Translations under genes and position numbers: made by a program
Origin: Acidicapsa ligni
GTDB taxonomy: Bacteria; Acidobacteriota; Terriglobia; Terriglobales; Acidobacteriaceae
Direction of reading: 5' to 3'
DNA length: 64,000 bases
Assembly (NCBI RefSeq): GCF_025685655.1
Contig: NZ_JAGSYG010000002.1
Location: 248,001 to 312,000 of the forward strand
Notes under the pieces: model-generated
The model's database searches: none
What the model was told of the DNA's origin: nothing
What the model saw: the letters and a program-made list of their open reading frames with translations, nothing else
Shown here: piece after piece, positions 63,501-64,000 of the stretch
Layout of the letters: each line of letters opens with the position of its first letter
Numbering within the stretch: the stretch's first letter is position 1

Positions 63501-64000
63501 CAAGGTGCTCACTGTGGGCAATGGCTACGATGCTGCCCCGGTGGTAACGGGGAACTTTGTCTTCAACCAGGCAGTCGCGGCAACGCCTGTCATTACGCCA
63601 GCGACGGGAACCTACGCCGGATCGCAGACGATAACCATTATCGATCCGACTCCCGGAGCCACGATTTACTACACCGACGACGGTACTGCGCCGACGACCG
63701 GCTCATCGGTATATAGCGGCCCCATCACCGTGTCTTCGACGGAGACTATCCAGGCTATCGCAGTAGTTCCCACCTTCGCCAACAGCTCGACTGCCTCGGC
63801 TACCATCACCATCTCGGCAGGTGGATCGGTGGCGCTCACGGGCAAGGTGCTTAGCGGTACGGCGGCTGTTTCAGGTTCACAGGTGCAGCTATACCAGGCA
63901 AGCCAGGCCAACTATGGCGCAACAGGTAGCCCATTGGGTGCTTCCGTCAGTACGGGTGCTGATGGCACCTTCAGCATTTCCTATACCTGCCCGGCCAACC
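60583..64000 (+). CDS. Lipoprotein with about twelve chitobiase/HEX C-terminal-type repeats (3' end cut)
   Basis: Open from GTG 60583 to the window end (1139 codons). GGAGGG lies just upstream. The signal peptide ends LMMVGC, a lipobox-like site, so the protein is probably a lipoprotein, followed by a Gly/Ser spacer. About twelve repeats of 75-95 residues of the CHB_HEX_C type follow (ATPTFSP..GTYASAQTVTISDATSGVTIHYTIDGSTPTDSS pattern). They are almost identical between 61200 and 62450 and more diverged later. At the end a CarboxypepD-like Ig domain begins (VALTGKVLSGTAAVSGSQVQL). These modules are stalks or carbohydrate-associated domains; the functional domain probably lies beyond the window. 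Confidence 0.88.
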   Translation, partial: MRILSKIVGSRLAAAGIALVGALMMVGCGGGSSSSSPGNATATPSFSPAAGSYTTSQRVTISDTTVGAVLYCTTDGTTPTTSSPKCAQPSTVFQTEFLQALAVAPGSSPSAVASAGYTINLNAVATPTFSPAGATYASPQMVTIADATPGANIYYTTDGSVPTTSSSVYGAPINVSTSETLTAIAMASGLSNSEVASAAYTIGQGGASTAAATPTFSPAAGTYSSSQTVTISDTSAGVSIHYTIDGSTPTDSSATYSGPITVSTTETINAIATGGGFTDSTVASAAYTIAPVASNPAVAPTFSPAAGTFTSAQTVSISDASAGVSIHYTVDGSTPTDSSATYSSPIAVSKTETIKAIATGGGFTDSTAASATYTISSGPAATPTFSPAAGSYASAQTVTISDATSGVTIHYTIDGSNPTDSSATYSGPITVSSTETVQAIATGNSYTDSPVASAAYSITSGPAAMPTFSPVGGTYTTTQTVSIADASVGSIIHYTIDGSTPTDSSATYSGPITVSSTETVKAIATGNGYTDSSVASVTYTISAGPAITPTFSPVAGTYASTQTVTIADASPGVSIHYTIDGSTPTDTSMLYSGPVTVSATEVIKALATGNNYTDSPIALAAYTINTGPAASPTFTPTGGSFTTSPQVVTLATTSTGASIYYTLNSTAPGNPPTHGSQLYTGPITLPATTTINAIAGGDGFSDSPASTQTFALNVGTAAMPTITPGTGNFTSTQTVTITGTSPNSVIYYTLDGSAPSSVPNPAIPYSASIYNGPFTIPSTATVKAIEGGNGYVDSAVASSTLTITSSAVAAPIFIPGPGILHAVSSNINFGSATPGATIYCTFDGSTPQAIPADACGRSLYPGNPATSNNNIVDLTNAPFTLKAIAVVTGQPPSEETDGTYTYELGTADVPTFSPNPTTGLYTNPITVSLTQDQGPLPVMYYTTDGSTPTTSSPMYISIFQAGGGIPISSTTTIKVLTVGNGYDAAPVVTGNFVFNQAVAATPVITPATGTYAGSQTITIIDPTPGATIYYTDDGTAPTTGSSVYSGPITVSSTETIQAIAVVPTFANSSTASATITISAGGSVALTGKVLSGTAAVSGSQVQLYQASQANYGATGSPLGASVSTGADGTFSISYTCPAN

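Noticed and set aside
60583-63900. CRISPR-like array suggested by regular repetition
   Set aside because: The repeats are long, diverged and in one open frame encoding CHB_HEX_C-type domains; no short identical repeats with unique spacers.
61150-63911. Minus-strand frames of the repeat lipoprotein
   Set aside because: Periodic shadows created by the coding repeats on the plus strand.

Overview
The window looks like a chromosomal segment of an Acidobacteriota bacterium of the Terriglobia/Acidobacteriaceae type (Terriglobus, Granulicella or Edaphobacter-like). The grounds are Oar-like TonB receptors with a carboxypeptidase-like N-terminus, very long secreted Ig/beta-helix and SBBP proteins, a CadC-like winged-helix/TPR regulator, a short omega-like protein beside rho, and hairpin repeats of the ATTCCC-TTC-GGGAAT kind between genes. 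This assignment is inference from gene content; there is no rRNA in the window.

Layout. 0-8 kb is mostly housekeeping: a truncated GGDEF protein, an acyltransferase, a YifB/ComM ATPase, a small membrane protein, an omega-like protein, Rho and tRNA-Ala(CGC). 8.2-16.2 kb is one 2668-residue surface protein on the minus strand. 16.3-20.4 kb is a decaying stretch: a FixJ/LuxR relic, a frameshifted acyltransferase and a fragment of a beta-helix protein. 20.4-25.1 kb holds a probable metal/corrinoid locus: a cysteine-free ribosomal protein S4 paralogue, a BtuB-like receptor, a small unknown protein and an exported CbiX-like protein. Three copies of a 53-54 nt structured RNA motif lie in and upstream of it.

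25.4-34.9 kb is a probable sigma-54 regulon. A two-GAF enhancer-binding protein sits beside three -24/-12 promoters, each with a 15-bp dyad 116-117 bp upstream. The promoters drive two alpha/beta hydrolases plus an SDR, an RclC-like membrane protein, and an RclA/MerA-like flavoprotein followed by an internally deleted MFS gene. A cNMP-domain histidine kinase lies inside the cluster. 35-36.7 kb is a divergent SDR/TetR pair with two tandem operator-like dyads. 36.8-47.7 kb is an amino-sugar type utilisation cluster (TonB receptor, nagB, Gfo/Idh/MocA oxidoreductase, esterase, MFS transporter) with a divergent LacI regulator.

48-51 kb carries secreted proteins (unknown, NIPSNAP, SGNH hydrolase). 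51.2-52.4 kb is an IS110-family element. 52.5-60.1 kb holds a 1467-residue SBBP/Ig-like surface protein, a small protein and a divergent wHTH-TM-TPR regulator. From 60.6 kb to the window edge runs a lipoprotein made of about twelve chitobiase-type repeats.

The signals most worth following are the three-copy RNA motif near 20.5-21.5 kb, the sigma-54 promoter/UAS set with fixed geometry at 27.6-34.9 kb, and the unusual C-terminal tail (membrane helix, basic patch, LxGC lipobox-like helix, VTATSGN strand) shared by the two giant proteins.
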